Shown here in pieces: positions 1 to 8,805 of a DNA stretch of 64,000 bases (positions within the stretch are counted from its first letter, which is position 1; every line of letters begins with the position of its first letter). The DNA comes from Vicinamibacteria bacterium. GTDB taxonomy: Bacteria; Acidobacteriota; Vicinamibacteria; Vicinamibacterales; UBA8438. The position numbers and the translations under genes were made by a program. The stretch spans positions 1 through 64,000 of the forward strand of contig JAJEFC010000015.1 in the NCBI GenBank assembly GCA_022820675.1. Reading direction: 5' to 3'. The notes beneath the pieces were generated by a model. The model was not told the origin of the DNA. It saw nothing but the letters and a program-made list of their open reading frames with translations, and searched no databases.

Positions 1-1237
1 CCCCGGCCTCCGCGCCGCCCCCGGTCGCGGGAGCGCCGCCCGTGGCGCGCGCCATCGTCACGGGCTCCGCCCCGGCCACCTGCACCGCCATGCCCTCGAT
101 GACGGCGTCGAGGGCCGAGATGGACACCCGCTCGCCCGCCGCGAGCCCGCCCTGCACCAGCACGTTCTCGCTCGTCGAGCGCAGGATGTCGACCTGCCGG
201 TACCGCAGCCGGCCGTCGTCGTCGACAACCAGCACCTGGTCGCGCCCGTTCAGCGCCGCCCACGGCAGCACCACCACGTCGTCGGCGCGCCGTCCGGTTA
301 TCTCCGCCTCCACGAACATGCCTACCGCCAGGGGAGGCCGGGTCGGGTCGGGGCCCGGCGCGTACGGATCGTCGACCTCGGCCACCACGTGGACCATCCG
401 GCTCACGGGGTCGATCTCGCCTTCCGTGCGCACGATCCGGCCCTGCCAGGAGTAGCGCCGCCCCGCGAAGTCGGCCGACAGGGTGACGGCGGGGCCGGCC
501 TGCTGCTGCGCGCCCCGGTAGGACATCGGCACGTCGACGTAGGCCAGCTCCTCGTCGGGCAGCGGCAGCCGGACCTCGGCCGAGTCGACCGCGTAGATCC
601 GCCCCACCGCGGTCCCGCGGCTCACGAACTGCCCGACGTCGACGTCCTTCGTCTGGACCCGCCCCGCGTAGGGCGCACGCACCTCGGCGCGCTCGAGGTC
701 CCGCCTCGCGCGGTCGATGGCCGCCTCGGCCGAGGCCACCGCGGCCCGGGCGTCCTCGACCTGCGGCAGGCGCAGGGTGAGGGGGTTGGCGTCCCCCTGG
801 CCGATCTCCTCCCACTCGCGCCGGGCCACCTCCGCCTCCGCCTCCTCCTGGGCGAGGCGGAGCTGCGCCTGGGCGAGCTGCGACCGGGCCGCGATGAGCG
901 CCTGCTGGTAGTCGTAGGGATCGATCCGGAGCAGGACGTCGCCCTCCTCGAAGAACCCGCCCACCGCGAAGGCCGGCGACACCTCGATCACGGTCCCCGC
1001 GATCTCCGGCACGAGCTGGCTGGCGGTGCGCGGCTGCACCGTGCCCTGGCTCGACACGGTGAGGTCGACGCTCTCGAACGCGACCGTCTGCACCCGCACC
1101 GCGGGCGGCGTCACCACCGGGGTCAGGGTCTCCACCGGCGGGCGGTTCGCCCACATGACGAAGGCCGCCGCGAGGGCGACGCCGAGGACCAGGAACGGGA
1201 GCAGGGCCTTGAGCAGCCGAGTGAGCATGGGTGACAT
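1..1237 (-). CDS. RND efflux periplasmic adaptor (HlyD/AcrA family), 3' end cut by window edge
   Basis: Membrane-fusion subunit of a tripartite RND exporter, bridging the inner-membrane pump and the outer-membrane channel. It starts at the ATG at 1237, with GGAGGA about seven bases upstream. Residues 9-29 form one hydrophobic anchor. Two lipoyl-like halves follow (around QLVPEIAGTVIEV and RAPYAGRVQTKDV), separated by an Ala/Glu/Arg-rich helical hairpin, then the beta-barrel region. About 412 codons are visible with no stop, so only the C-terminal tail is missing. The gene lies 33 bp downstream of the outer-membrane factor on the same strand, so the pump gene is expected to the left of the window. 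The family assignment is secure; the substrate cannot be read. Confidence 0.9.
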   Translation of the reverse strand, partial: MSPMLTRLLKALLPFLVLGVALAAAFVMWANRPPVETLTPVVTPPAVRVQTVAFESVDLTVSSQGTVQPRTASQLVPEIAGTVIEVSPAFAVGGFFEEGDVLLRIDPYDYQQALIAARSQLAQAQLRLAQEEAEAEVARREWEEIGQGDANPLTLRLPQVEDARAAVASAEAAIDRARRDLERAEVRAPYAGRVQTKDVDVGQFVSRGTAVGRIYAVDSAEVRLPLPDEELAYVDVPMSYRGAQQQAGPAVTLSADFAGRRYSWQGRIVRTEGEIDPVSRMVHVVAEVDDPYAPGPDPTRPPLAVGMFVEAEITGRRADDVVVLPWAALNGRDQVLVVDDDGRLRYRQVDILRSTSENVLVQGGLAAGERVSISALDAVIEGMAVQVAGAEPVTMARATGGAPATGGGAEAG

Positions 1238-1270
1238 CGATGTTCCTCCGGACGACGTCCGCGTCGCCCG

Positions 1271-2725
1271 TCAGTCGGCGGCGCCGGGCATGGGCGGCGC
1301 CTCGTCGAACCCGCCGCCGAGCGCGAGATACAGGTCCACCCGGTTCTCGAGCCGTTGCCGGCGGGCCGCGATGAGGTCCCCTTCCGCCTGCAGCGCGAGC
1401 CGCTGCGATTCGAGCACCGTGATGTAGTCGTCGAGCCCCGTCCGGTAGCGGTCGTCGGCGATGATCTCCGCCGCGCGCGACTGCTCGGCCGAGATCGCGA
1501 GGTAGCGTTCGCGTGCGAGGAGGTACTCCTCGGCCGCGAGCGCCGTCTCCACCTCCGAGAACGCCTGGAGGGCGGTGTTGGCGTAGATGGCCAGCTCTTC
1601 CGCCGCGCGGGCCTCGGCGCGGTCGACGGCGGCGCGCAGGCGCCCCCCCTGCAGCAACGGCTGGATCACGTTGCCGAGCAGGGTCCACACGCCGAAGTCC
1701 CGCTTGACGAGGTCCTGCAGGGCGCCGGTGGCGGTGCCGGTGTTCGCGGTCAGGCTGATGCGCGGGTAGAGGTCGCGTTGCGCCACCCGCAGGCGCTGCC
1801 GGGCCGCGGCGATGCGACGCTCGGCCGCCACGAGGTCGGGGCGGCGCCGCACCAGCTCGGCTGGGAGCCCGCCGGGAATCGTCGCCGGCGTGTCGGGCAG
1901 GTCGGACGGCATCGCGATCGACCCCGTCGCGTAGAGGCCCATGAGGACCTCGAGCTGCCGGATGGCGGCGTCGAACTGCTGCCCCCGCTGCTCGCGGAGC
2001 GCTTCCGCGTTGGCGAGGTTGGAGAGGGCCAGGCGCACGTCGAGGGCCGGCCTCAGGCCCTCCTCGAACCGCTCGCGGACCTGCTCGGCCGAGGCCCGGA
2101 AGCTGGCCACCGTGGCCTCGGCGAGCCGGAGCTGCTGCTGGGCCTCGGCAATCGCGAACCACGCCTTCGTCGTCTGGCCGGCGAGGGAGAGCTGGGCGGC
2201 GCGCAGGTCGGCGGCCCGCGACTGCAGGTCGGCGAGCGCGGCCCGAGCGCCGGCGCGCAGCCGCCCCCACAGGTCGGCCTCCCAGGTCAGGTCCAGCGAG
2301 ACCCCGTAGTTCGTGAAGACGGTGCTGAGCACGCGGTCCTCGGCCCCGGGAATGGGGAACCCGATGAAGTTCTGCTTGCGCTGCGATCCGTTCAGGCCCA
2401 CCTGGAGCTGGGGCTGGAGGTCGGCCCCCGCGACCCGCGAGTCGGCCAGGGCCTGCTCGAGCCGGGACGCCGCCGCCTGCAGGTCGTAGTTCTGCCGGAG
2501 CGCCGACTCCACGACGACGTCGAGGGCGGGGTCGCCGAAGTCGGTCCACCACGTCAGGGCGGGGCCGCCGCCGGTGTCGGCGCGGGCGGTCCACGTCGGC
2601 GGGACGTCGCCACCGAGCGCGGGATGGTCCTCGAGCGGGGCGGTGGCGCACCCGGTCGCGAACAGGAGCAGGCCGAGCGCGCCGCCCGCCCCGTGGAGGA
2701 ACCGTGTCCTGGTCTCTGCCGCCAT
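1271..2725 (-). CDS. Outer-membrane efflux lipoprotein, NodT/TolC-like
   Basis: Outer-membrane channel of the same RND exporter. The ATG at 2725 gives 484 residues, the usual size for NodT-type factors. A lipoprotein signal ends in the lipobox LFATGC with Cys26 as the likely lipidated residue, followed by the two repeated helical halves of outer-membrane efflux proteins (DLQAAASRLEQALADSRVAG near the start, then LEVLMGLY and RRPDLVAAERRIAAARQRL). The frame stays open upstream of 2725 but that stretch is Arg-rich and unlike a protein, so the lipobox decides the start. It is the first gene of the operon that continues into the adaptor. Confidence 0.9.
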   Translation of the reverse strand: MAAETRTRFLHGAGGALGLLLFATGCATAPLEDHPALGGDVPPTWTARADTGGGPALTWWTDFGDPALDVVVESALRQNYDLQAAASRLEQALADSRVAGADLQPQLQVGLNGSQRKQNFIGFPIPGAEDRVLSTVFTNYGVSLDLTWEADLWGRLRAGARAALADLQSRAADLRAAQLSLAGQTTKAWFAIAEAQQQLRLAEATVASFRASAEQVRERFEEGLRPALDVRLALSNLANAEALREQRGQQFDAAIRQLEVLMGLYATGSIAMPSDLPDTPATIPGGLPAELVRRRPDLVAAERRIAAARQRLRVAQRDLYPRISLTANTGTATGALQDLVKRDFGVWTLLGNVIQPLLQGGRLRAAVDRAEARAAEELAIYANTALQAFSEVETALAAEEYLLARERYLAISAEQSRAAEIIADDRYRTGLDDYITVLESQRLALQAEGDLIAARRQRLENRVDLYLALGGGFDEAPPMPGAAD

Positions 2726-2878
2726 GGTGTATCGCGGGACGTGGCGCCGCCGGAAGGCCGCCGAATGCCCCTCATCAGAGATCATACCGCGTCGGCGCCC
2801 GGGAAGTTCCGCGGCGTCGCGAGGCCGTGCGCCGGTGCGGCGGGGCCGGAACCGCCGGTCTTCCGGGCGAAGAATCAG

Positions 2879-2907
2879 TTGAATCCTGATTGCGACCCCG
2901 GTATTCT
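2879..2907 (+). promoter_or_regulatory. Candidate sigma-70-type promoter for the cytochrome b gene
   Basis: TTGAAT at 2879-2884 and TATTCT at 2902-2907 are separated by exactly 17 bp in the 384-bp divergent gap between the efflux operon and the cytochrome b gene. The start codon at 3110 would leave a leader of about 200 nt. This is pattern matching only; nothing else recognisable is in the gap. Confidence 0.3.
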
Positions 2908-3109
2908 TCAAGCCCGTAGCTGTTCGGCGAGCGGCTGGGCGGTGCGTGTCGCCCCGCCGCCCGCGGCCATCGCCCGTCCGGTGCACCGCATCGGGGAGGC
3001 GGGCCGCGGGGAGGGGGGCCTGCGGATCACGCACCGGCACATGGACCCGCTGTGCATCGGTGGCGGCGCGCCGCCGTCCATGAACGGGTCGCATCACGAG
3101 GGCGCAATC

Positions 3110-4015
3110 ATGGATCTGTTTCAGTACGGGACCGACCCCTGGGGACAAGAGATCATCATCCGGCTCGCGTGGGGCTTGCTGACCCTGTCGTTCTGGGCCG
3201 GTATCGGCTTCGTCGTGTTTCATGCCGTCTACGCGGTGGTGTGGAAGCCGCGGGTCGAGCCTGAGGAAGCGTCGGCCGCGGCCGACGCCGCCATTCCCGA
3301 GAAGATCGTGCGCCACACCGGCGCCGCCCGGATGTTCCACTGGGTGATGGCGGCGGCGATGATCGCGCTCCTCATCACCGGCTTCTTCCCCATCGTGGGG
3401 CTCGAGTTCAGTTGGCTGACCATCCACTGGGTGTCGGGCCTGATCCTGATCCTGTGCATCGTCTACCACATCGTGCACGCCTCCTTCTTCCTCGACTTCT
3501 GGTCGATCTGGATTCTTCCCCGCGACCTGAAGGAGGCGGTCCAGCGCACCCAGCGCCAGCTCGGGGCCACCGTCGCCATCGACAAGCACGGCAAGTACCC
3601 GCTCGACCACAAGCTCTACCACCTCGCCGTCACGATCTTCGGCCTCGTGGTCTCCGTCACCGGGCTGGTGATGATGTTCAAGATCGACAACCCGATCGTG
3701 CCGATGAACGAGATGCTCTTCTCGGGCGCGGCCATGGGGAACGACCAGGCCTGGGGCATCGTTTATGCCACGCACGGCTTCTCGGCGGTGTTGTTCGTGA
3801 TGCTCACCATCACCCACATCTACTTCGCCATCCGGCCCGAGAAGCTGTGGATCACCAAGTCGATGGTCTTCGGGACGGTGAGCCGCGAGGACTACCTCGC
3901 GCATCACAGCCCGCAGCGGTGGGACGTCACCCCGCCCAAGCCGAAGGCCAAGCCCCCGGCGCCGGCTCCCGCGGCGGCCGCGCCTCCGCCGGCCCAGAGT
4001 CAACCCGCGTCGTAG
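3110..4015 (+). CDS. Cytochrome b/b6-domain membrane protein (formate dehydrogenase gamma/b561-like)
   Basis: Integral membrane diheme-type cytochrome b, 301 residues, expected to pass electrons between a periplasmic dehydrogenase and the quinone pool. There are five hydrophobic helices: one near residues 16-45, a pair after FHWVMA, and two more after the loop near residue 160. Candidate heme histidines lie in FHWV, HWVSG, YHIVHA, THGFS and THIYF, the pattern of formate dehydrogenase gamma subunits. The tail after residue 270 is a Pro/Ala-rich extension. The ATG at 3110 is preceded by GAGGG; an upstream in-frame ATG at 3080 has no ribosome site. No dehydrogenase subunit is adjacent, so the redox partner is unknown. 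Confidence 0.85.
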   Translation: MDLFQYGTDPWGQEIIIRLAWGLLTLSFWAGIGFVVFHAVYAVVWKPRVEPEEASAAADAAIPEKIVRHTGAARMFHWVMAAAMIALLITGFFPIVGLEFSWLTIHWVSGLILILCIVYHIVHASFFLDFWSIWILPRDLKEAVQRTQRQLGATVAIDKHGKYPLDHKLYHLAVTIFGLVVSVTGLVMMFKIDNPIVPMNEMLFSGAAMGNDQAWGIVYATHGFSAVLFVMLTITHIYFAIRPEKLWITKSMVFGTVSREDYLAHHSPQRWDVTPPKPKAKPPAPAPAAAAPPPAQSQPAS

Positions 4016-4106
4016 GAGCCTGCGCCGTGGGACGGCGCGAACGCCCGTAGGACTGGATGCGGGCATCGGCGCCGCACGGCGCCGATGCCCGGGCGAGGAG
4101 CGGCAG

Positions 4107-4574
4107 GTGGCCGACACGACCACGGAGGGTCTGAGGAAGCGCATCGACGCGCTCGAGGGGGGCTACGAGTACTTCCTCAGCTACGCCTCGAAGGGCTACA
4201 AGGGTGAGTCGGGCGTCGGCGACGGCGAGCTGCGGCGCCTGCTCGACGGAATGGACCGGGCCCTCGACGGGCTCGGCCCGTTTCTCGCGACGACGGTGCG
4301 CGAGCGGGGCCTCGAGCCGGCGTCCGCGTACGACGGGTTCATCGAGGTGCTCGCCGGTGACGCCGATCGGGCTCGGAAGGTGCTGGGGCTCGTCCGGGCC
4401 CAGCCCGGCATCAGCAGCCAGGTCATCGACAACCTGAACGGGTCGATCCACCTGCGGGCCTTGCTCACCGACCTCTTCCTCATCGACGAGATCCTGCGCC
4501 CGCGCGCTTCCGAGGCGATACCGGCGGCGGCCCTCGCCGACGACAAGCCGCCGCCGGAGCCCGCGTCGACCTGA
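4107..4574 (+). CDS. Hypothetical helical cytoplasmic protein
   Basis: 155 residues from a GTG start, preceded by GAGGAG at 4095-4100. The protein is acidic and predicted mostly helical, without signal peptide or membrane segment, and ends in a Pro-rich tail (PPPEPAST). I do not recognise the family. It follows the cytochrome b gene by about 90 bp on the same strand, so co-transcription and an accessory role for that redox protein are possible but unproven. Confidence 0.65.
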   Translation: MADTTTEGLRKRIDALEGGYEYFLSYASKGYKGESGVGDGELRRLLDGMDRALDGLGPFLATTVRERGLEPASAYDGFIEVLAGDADRARKVLGLVRAQPGISSQVIDNLNGSIHLRALLTDLFLIDEILRPRASEAIPAAALADDKPPPEPAST

Positions 4575-4610
4575 TTCGTTCGTTCCGGTTTCGGTCTGCA
4601 GCCGGCGCTG

Positions 4611-4825
4611 CCCTCGCCGTCTCGCAGCCCGAGCCCGCGCCGCGGCAGGTCAGGGCTCCCCGATGCCCGGCGGGAGGGCGACCGGGGGGGCGGATGCGCC
4701 GATTTGTCGGGGGGCCGCTCCCTCGCCGTCTCGCAGCCCGAGCCCGCGCCGCGGCAGGTCAGGGCTCCCCGATGCCCGGCGGGGGGGCGACCGGGGGGGC
4801 GATGCGCTGATTTGTCGGGAGGCCG
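4611..4825. repeat. 109-bp tandem duplication in an intergenic region
   Basis: Two adjacent copies of a 109-bp unit (4611-4719 and 4720-about 4825) differ by a few bases. The unit begins CCCTCGCCGTCTCGCAGCCC and ends near GATTTGTCGGG. It fills most of the 375-bp gap before the gene at 4950. No convincing protein is encoded, and G-runs flank both copies. Confidence 0.8.
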
Positions 4826-4949
4826 TGCCGCGGGTCCTCGAGGCGGCGCGGCGCGGTCGGGCCGCGGCGGTGGGTTGGTTGGGGCGCCCAGCGGAGCCGT
4901 AGGCGGCGGAGGGGCCGCACAACGACGAACGGCGGGCAAGGGGCGAAGG

Positions 4950-5426
4950 ATGACGATTCGGACGGCACTGACGGCAGGGCTGCTCGTTGCGGCAACGACG
5001 TTCCCGCTCGCGGCCGCGGGCGAGCAGGCGAGGACACGGAGACCGGAGCCGCAGGTCGAGTTCGTCCAGACCGTCGGCTGCGTCGAGCGCCGGACCCGCG
5101 AGGAGTCGACGTGGTGGCTGACCCGTGCCGCCGAGCCGACGGTGACGCGGGCCGGCGTCTTCAACGAGGTCCAGGTGGGCGAGGCCCGCGAGACCGCGCT
5201 CGGAGATGGCGAGTTCCGCCTCATCGGCTTCGCCGACTTCCTGACCCCCGAGGGTCTGCTCAACTTCGGCGACCGCGCCCTCTTCACCGATCCCGATCAG
5301 ATCAACGCCAGCGGTGAGCTGCGGCCGGGGCGTACGGTGCTCGTCAAGGGGCTCCTCATCGAGGCGGACGGCGAATCGCGCATCAACCTCACGTCCGTGG
5401 TCGGCCTCACGGACAGTTGCGGTTGA
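4950..5426 (+). CDS. Exported hypothetical protein
   Basis: 158 residues starting at the ATG at 4950. A typical signal peptide (TALTAGLLVAATTFPLAAAG) is followed by a compact beta-rich mature part with two cysteines (TVGCVERR and the C-terminal DSCG), suggesting a disulfide. The second half, from RPGRTVLVKGLLIEADGESR to INLTSV, looks like a small OB-fold or beta-sandwich. I do not recognise the family. It stands alone, 375 bp after the previous gene. Confidence 0.7.
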   Translation: MTIRTALTAGLLVAATTFPLAAAGEQARTRRPEPQVEFVQTVGCVERRTREESTWWLTRAAEPTVTRAGVFNEVQVGEARETALGDGEFRLIGFADFLTPEGLLNFGDRALFTDPDQINASGELRPGRTVLVKGLLIEADGESRINLTSVVGLTDSCG

Positions 5427-5572
5427 CCAGGTCCCGGGGGCTCGGCGCGCGTCCGCGTGTACGCGATGCCGCGGTGGCCGGTGTGCGCCGGTCGTTCCGG
5501 ATAACCCCGCAGCCCGTTCCCTGGCGGGAGTCGAGAGCCACGGGGCCTCAGCCGCTGCAACGTCACTGGCTG

Positions 5573-5720
5573 ACGTCGGTCCCCGCGCGGCGGTTGATGG
5601 CCGCCCACATCTTCACCAGGGGCTTGATGGGCGTCAGGCCTCACGGCGACTTCGCGCAGCCGGCAGGCCACCGGGTTCATCGCTCCCATGATGCGCGTCG
5701 TCCGGCGCCACTGCGGGCCG
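5573..5720 (-). pseudogene. Relic copy of the 3' end of an FAD-dependent monooxygenase gene
   Basis: This stretch closely matches the last part of the monooxygenase pseudogene at 8806-9435 (same order from CTGACGTCGGTCCCCGCGCG to GATGCGCGTCGTCCGG), with several substitutions and short insertions that break the frame. The remainder of the 5427-5753 gap holds no other recognisable gene. Confidence 0.6.
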
Positions 5721-5753
5721 TAGCAGGTCGCTCGTGGGCCGGGCTCTGGACGG

Positions 5754-6632
5754 CTACGACGTGACGGTGACGTTCACATAGCCATTCGTCCAGCAGCACT
5801 GGTTGCCGGCGGAGCTGTCGACCCGGCCGAAGCTGTCGGCGCGCACACGGATCACGTACTCGCCCGGCTGCTGGAAGGTCGCAGTCGTGGTCACCATCCC
5901 CTCTGTCTCGGCGATCGGCTCCGTGTGCGGGCTGAAGACCACCGCGCCCGGACCGGCATGCTTGAACCAGGTCACGTTCAGCGCCGCGGTGTCGCCCCGC
6001 CGTCTGACCGGGAGCGGTTCTTCGTCCCGCACGCTGTCATCATGGATCCAGACCGTCAGCGAAAGCGGCGTGTCCACCGACGCGCGCATCGGCTCCGCGT
6101 CGATCCCGGTGGGACCCCGGCCGGCAGGGCCGTCGGGGCTGAAGCGGACCAGTGGGGGCTGCGACCCCATGGCCATCGGCCATCGGAGCTGGTAGGCACC
6201 GGTCTTGGCGCTTCCAGGCACGGAGAAGGTCCGTTCCTGGTTGACCAGGGTCCAGACGACGTCGCCGCTGAAGCTGGCCGGCACGGTCACGGTGAACACC
6301 CCCCGCTCCCGGTCTCGCCGGCGCGTGCGCGTGGCGCCCTCACGCACGACAGGCGGGAACGACGTGGGTTGCCGGCCGTCGAACTCCGCCGGTTCGATGA
6401 AGTTGTCAGGACCCAGGGGAATCTCCACGACCTCGGTCAGGTTGAGGTTGGAATAGCCGAACGACAGGGTGACGGTTCCATCCGGATTCCGGTACCAGCC
6501 GTCGAAGAACGGGGCCACCCGAAGTCCGTTCGGCGGCAGCGGGGTAAGTGGTCGTTGTCGCTGGGCCCCCAGCGATGTGGAGCCGATGAGCATTGCGGCT
6601 GCGAGGCCGCCTGCGAGCCATCGTCCGAGCAC
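5754..6632 (-). CDS. Exported hypothetical beta-sandwich protein
   Basis: About 292 residues with an N-terminal signal (GRWLAGGLAAAMLIGSTSLGAQ) and a mature part rich in beta strands (GWYRNPDGTVTLSFGYSNLN; a late Ig-like part with FQQPGEYVIRVRA). I do not recognise a catalytic family. Start choice: the ATG at 6647 overlaps the sequence GGAGGG, which would be an ideal ribosome site for the GTG at 6632 (seven-base spacing), so I prefer the GTG. It lies downstream of the cytochrome c/monooxygenase gene on the same strand, with a strong hairpin between them. Confidence 0.7.
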   Translation of the reverse strand: MLGRWLAGGLAAAMLIGSTSLGAQRQRPLTPLPPNGLRVAPFFDGWYRNPDGTVTLSFGYSNLNLTEVVEIPLGPDNFIEPAEFDGRQPTSFPPVVREGATRTRRRDRERGVFTVTVPASFSGDVVWTLVNQERTFSVPGSAKTGAYQLRWPMAMGSQPPLVRFSPDGPAGRGPTGIDAEPMRASVDTPLSLTVWIHDDSVRDEEPLPVRRRGDTAALNVTWFKHAGPGAVVFSPHTEPIAETEGMVTTTATFQQPGEYVIRVRADSFGRVDSSAGNQCCWTNGYVNVTVTS

Positions 6633-6663
6633 TGGCGTTCCCTCCATCAACGCGTTGCCGCCG

Positions 6664-6703
6664 AAAAGCGAGAGAGCCTCTCGATACCGAGAGGCTCTCT
6701 CGC
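6664..6703 (-). terminator. Intrinsic terminator, perfect 16-bp stem
   Basis: A perfect inverted repeat (6668-6683 and 6688-6703, four-base loop) is followed on the minus strand by TTTT. It lies 31 bp after the stop of the cytochrome c/monooxygenase gene and before the start of the next gene, so it should end or reduce transcription between them. Confidence 0.75.
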
Positions 6704-6733
6704 CACAGACCAATTCCGCACGTCTCCGTGCTG

Positions 6734-8092
6734 CTACTCCTCGTTGTCCGTCTGCTGGCGACTCTCCCGCTCGGCCACCAGACGCTCGTAGCCCTCGTCG
6801 TCGAGATGCGTCACGGCGATCCATGCATGCGACATCTCGTCCGCCGTACGGCTGCCCGGTCCCACCCACTGATTCGGGTCGGGGTTCTGCGGGTTCCCGG
6901 CCGTATTGTCGTAGTAGCCGGTGATCACCAGGACGGACCCCGCCGGGACGAGGGGTGCGGCGTCTTCTGCGTAGATGTGACTGGTGTGCCAGTCGTTGGT
7001 CCAGTTGGACACCGAGCTCACCATCTCCAGCTCGCCCGTCTTCGGATGGAAGAGCTCAAGAGTCTTGCCCACCAGACGGAAGTGACCGTGCGGTTGGAAG
7101 CTGTCGATCCGCACCGGGGTCTCGAAGGAATGGAACCCCTGCGTCATCGCCGTGCCATGCGGTGGGAGCTCGAGCTCGCTGCCCTTCATCAGCAGGGAAT
7201 ACAGCTTGAGATCCTGTTGGTATTGCACCTGCTCCTGATGGCCCTCCGGGTAGAGCCACACGCCCATCTCGACCACGTCGTTCTCGATGACCTCGCCGGT
7301 CGGATAGTAGTGGACGTCCCAACTGACCATCGAGTCGGCCGGGAGGAGACGACAGGCGTCCTCCGGAACGATCTCGCCGACCTTCCCGAGCGCGTACTCG
7401 GAGAGCCGCTCGACCTGGACCCACTCCCCGCTCTCCTCGTCGAAACCGAGCACCTGGCTGTTGGCGTGGTGCGCGGCGGCGCGCCCCTCGGGCGACGGCT
7501 TGACGGAGACCGCCTTGAGGCACCGGTCCTCGGTCAGGCCGGTCGGCACGATCGGCCGCCACCAGACGTCCGACCCATCGGCCGCCAGCGTGTACGGCTT
7601 CGTCCGGATCACCAGGTCCGGCGGGCCGAACTCATCCGCATAGGCCCACTCGCTGAGATCCGGAAACGACAGCGGCGGCGGAAGATCGGCCGGGTCGCCA
7701 GGGGGTGCCCCGTCGTCCACCCAGCGGGCTATCGTCTCGATTTCGGACAGGCTCAGCCGGAGGTCGTCCTTCAGCTCCTGAATCCCGATGTCGCGGTCGT
7801 ATCGATAGGGCGGCATCTCGCCCGTTACCACGCGCTGCTTGATCGACCGAGCCCAGGGGCGCACTTCCTGGTAGGTCGTGAGCGACATCGGGCCGATCGA
7901 GCCGGGCCGGTGGCACTGCTGGCAGTTGCTCTGGAAAATCGGGGCGATGTCCCGAGCGAAGGTCACCGCGGGCGCGTCGCCGGGCGATTGGGCCGCCGCG
8001 GGCGCGCCCCAGGTCACACTGAGGACAGCGACCCCAAGACTCCAGGCAACCACCCGGCCGCCCGACGAAGCGTGGAGGGGAATGTTCAGCAT
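6734..8092 (-). CDS. Exported c-type cytochrome fused to a copper type II monooxygenase-like domain
   Basis: 452 residues. The start at 8092 (MLNIPLHAS) is chosen because GAGAGGTG precedes it; the ATG at 8131 lacks a site. A signal peptide ends near PAAAQ. Residues about 45-120 hold one heme-binding motif CQQCH, with a distal Met in the GPMSL or GEMPP area. The C-terminal two-thirds contain WDVHYYPTG and PHGHFRLVGK, His pairs that resemble the copper sites of ascorbate-dependent peptidyl/dopamine monooxygenases. I infer a periplasmic oxidoreductase in which the heme domain supplies electrons to the copper domain; the substrate is unknown. The heme motif is certain, the copper-domain call moderate. 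Confidence 0.75.
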   Translation of the reverse strand: MLNIPLHASSGGRVVAWSLGVAVLSVTWGAPAAAQSPGDAPAVTFARDIAPIFQSNCQQCHRPGSIGPMSLTTYQEVRPWARSIKQRVVTGEMPPYRYDRDIGIQELKDDLRLSLSEIETIARWVDDGAPPGDPADLPPPLSFPDLSEWAYADEFGPPDLVIRTKPYTLAADGSDVWWRPIVPTGLTEDRCLKAVSVKPSPEGRAAAHHANSQVLGFDEESGEWVQVERLSEYALGKVGEIVPEDACRLLPADSMVSWDVHYYPTGEVIENDVVEMGVWLYPEGHQEQVQYQQDLKLYSLLMKGSELELPPHGTAMTQGFHSFETPVRIDSFQPHGHFRLVGKTLELFHPKTGELEMVSSVSNWTNDWHTSHIYAEDAAPLVPAGSVLVITGYYDNTAGNPQNPDPNQWVGPGSRTADEMSHAWIAVTHLDDEGYERLVAERESRQQTDNEE

Positions 8093-8397
8093 AACGACAC
8101 CTCTCAGGACACCCTGGTTCCGAACGCACATCCTACTACAGAATGTCCGTCCCGGGCGAGTTCTCGATTCGTGGCCGCTGGGCCGGCAACCCCGTCGGTC
8201 AGCTCAAGCCAATGGCAGGTTTAGCTGCTTGGCGCTCACAAGCTACTGACTACACAGGGTTTACGGCAAACAGGCTGTCCGTGCTTCCCTCGTTGTTCCC
8301 CTCATTGCACGCGGGACCCTGCGGGACCCTTGCGGTCGTCCGCGGGACGCCACTGCTCGCTGCGTCCGACCCGAATGGGGTGTGCTGACCAACGCGT
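8093..8397. other. Intergenic, nothing recognised
   Basis: About 300 bp between the cytochrome/monooxygenase gene and a small minus-strand ORF. I see no convincing coding frame or RNA; it should include the promoter of the minus-strand gene starting at 8092. Confidence 0.4.
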
Positions 8398-8667
8398 TCA
8401 GCACGGATTCTGGAGCATCTCCGTGGCGAGAGCGTCGGCGAGTTGCTGGCGTTCCCTGCGGAGCAAGCGAATCTCCGCTTCGAGGGCCGAGACCTGGCCC
8501 AAGACCTCCGACGCCGTACGGGGAGTCGCCGTCGCGAGCATGAACGGGTTCGTGTCGTTGCCAGCGACCTCGCTGACCTCGGCTGGCGTGAGCTTCCGGA
8601 TGATGTCGCGGAGGCGCTCGTCGCCGGTCCGGTCAGGAAGCGTTTCGCGGAGCCCTTCGCCTGCCAT
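8398..8667 (-). CDS. Small hypothetical protein with C-terminal coiled coil
   Basis: 89 residues from the ATG at 8667. The last 35 residues (SEVLGQVSALEAEIRLLRRE and beyond) have a regular hydrophobic heptad pattern and probably form a coiled coil. The first half resembles a short helical segment (DERLRDIIRKLTPAEVSEVA). There is no signal peptide and the family is unknown. It sits between two damaged or unrelated genes, so it may itself be a fragment. Confidence 0.4.
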   Translation of the reverse strand: MAGEGLRETLPDRTGDERLRDIIRKLTPAEVSEVAGNDTNPFMLATATPRTASEVLGQVSALEAEIRLLRRERQQLADALATEMLQNPC

Positions 8668-8805
8668 GCTGCGATGACGATCTGGTCACGAGCTGCGGGA
8701 TCCTGGACCCGATCGACCCGCCGCCTCGATGACTGGATGAAGAGGGATCACCATCCGCCGATTGCCGGAGTGCTGACCGGACCCTTGGGCGGGGCGACTC
8801 TGACA

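Noticed and set aside
4575-5426. A longer version of the exported protein starting upstream of 4950
   Set aside because: The upstream frame reads through the tandem repeat with no protein-like composition, and a clean signal peptide begins at 4950.
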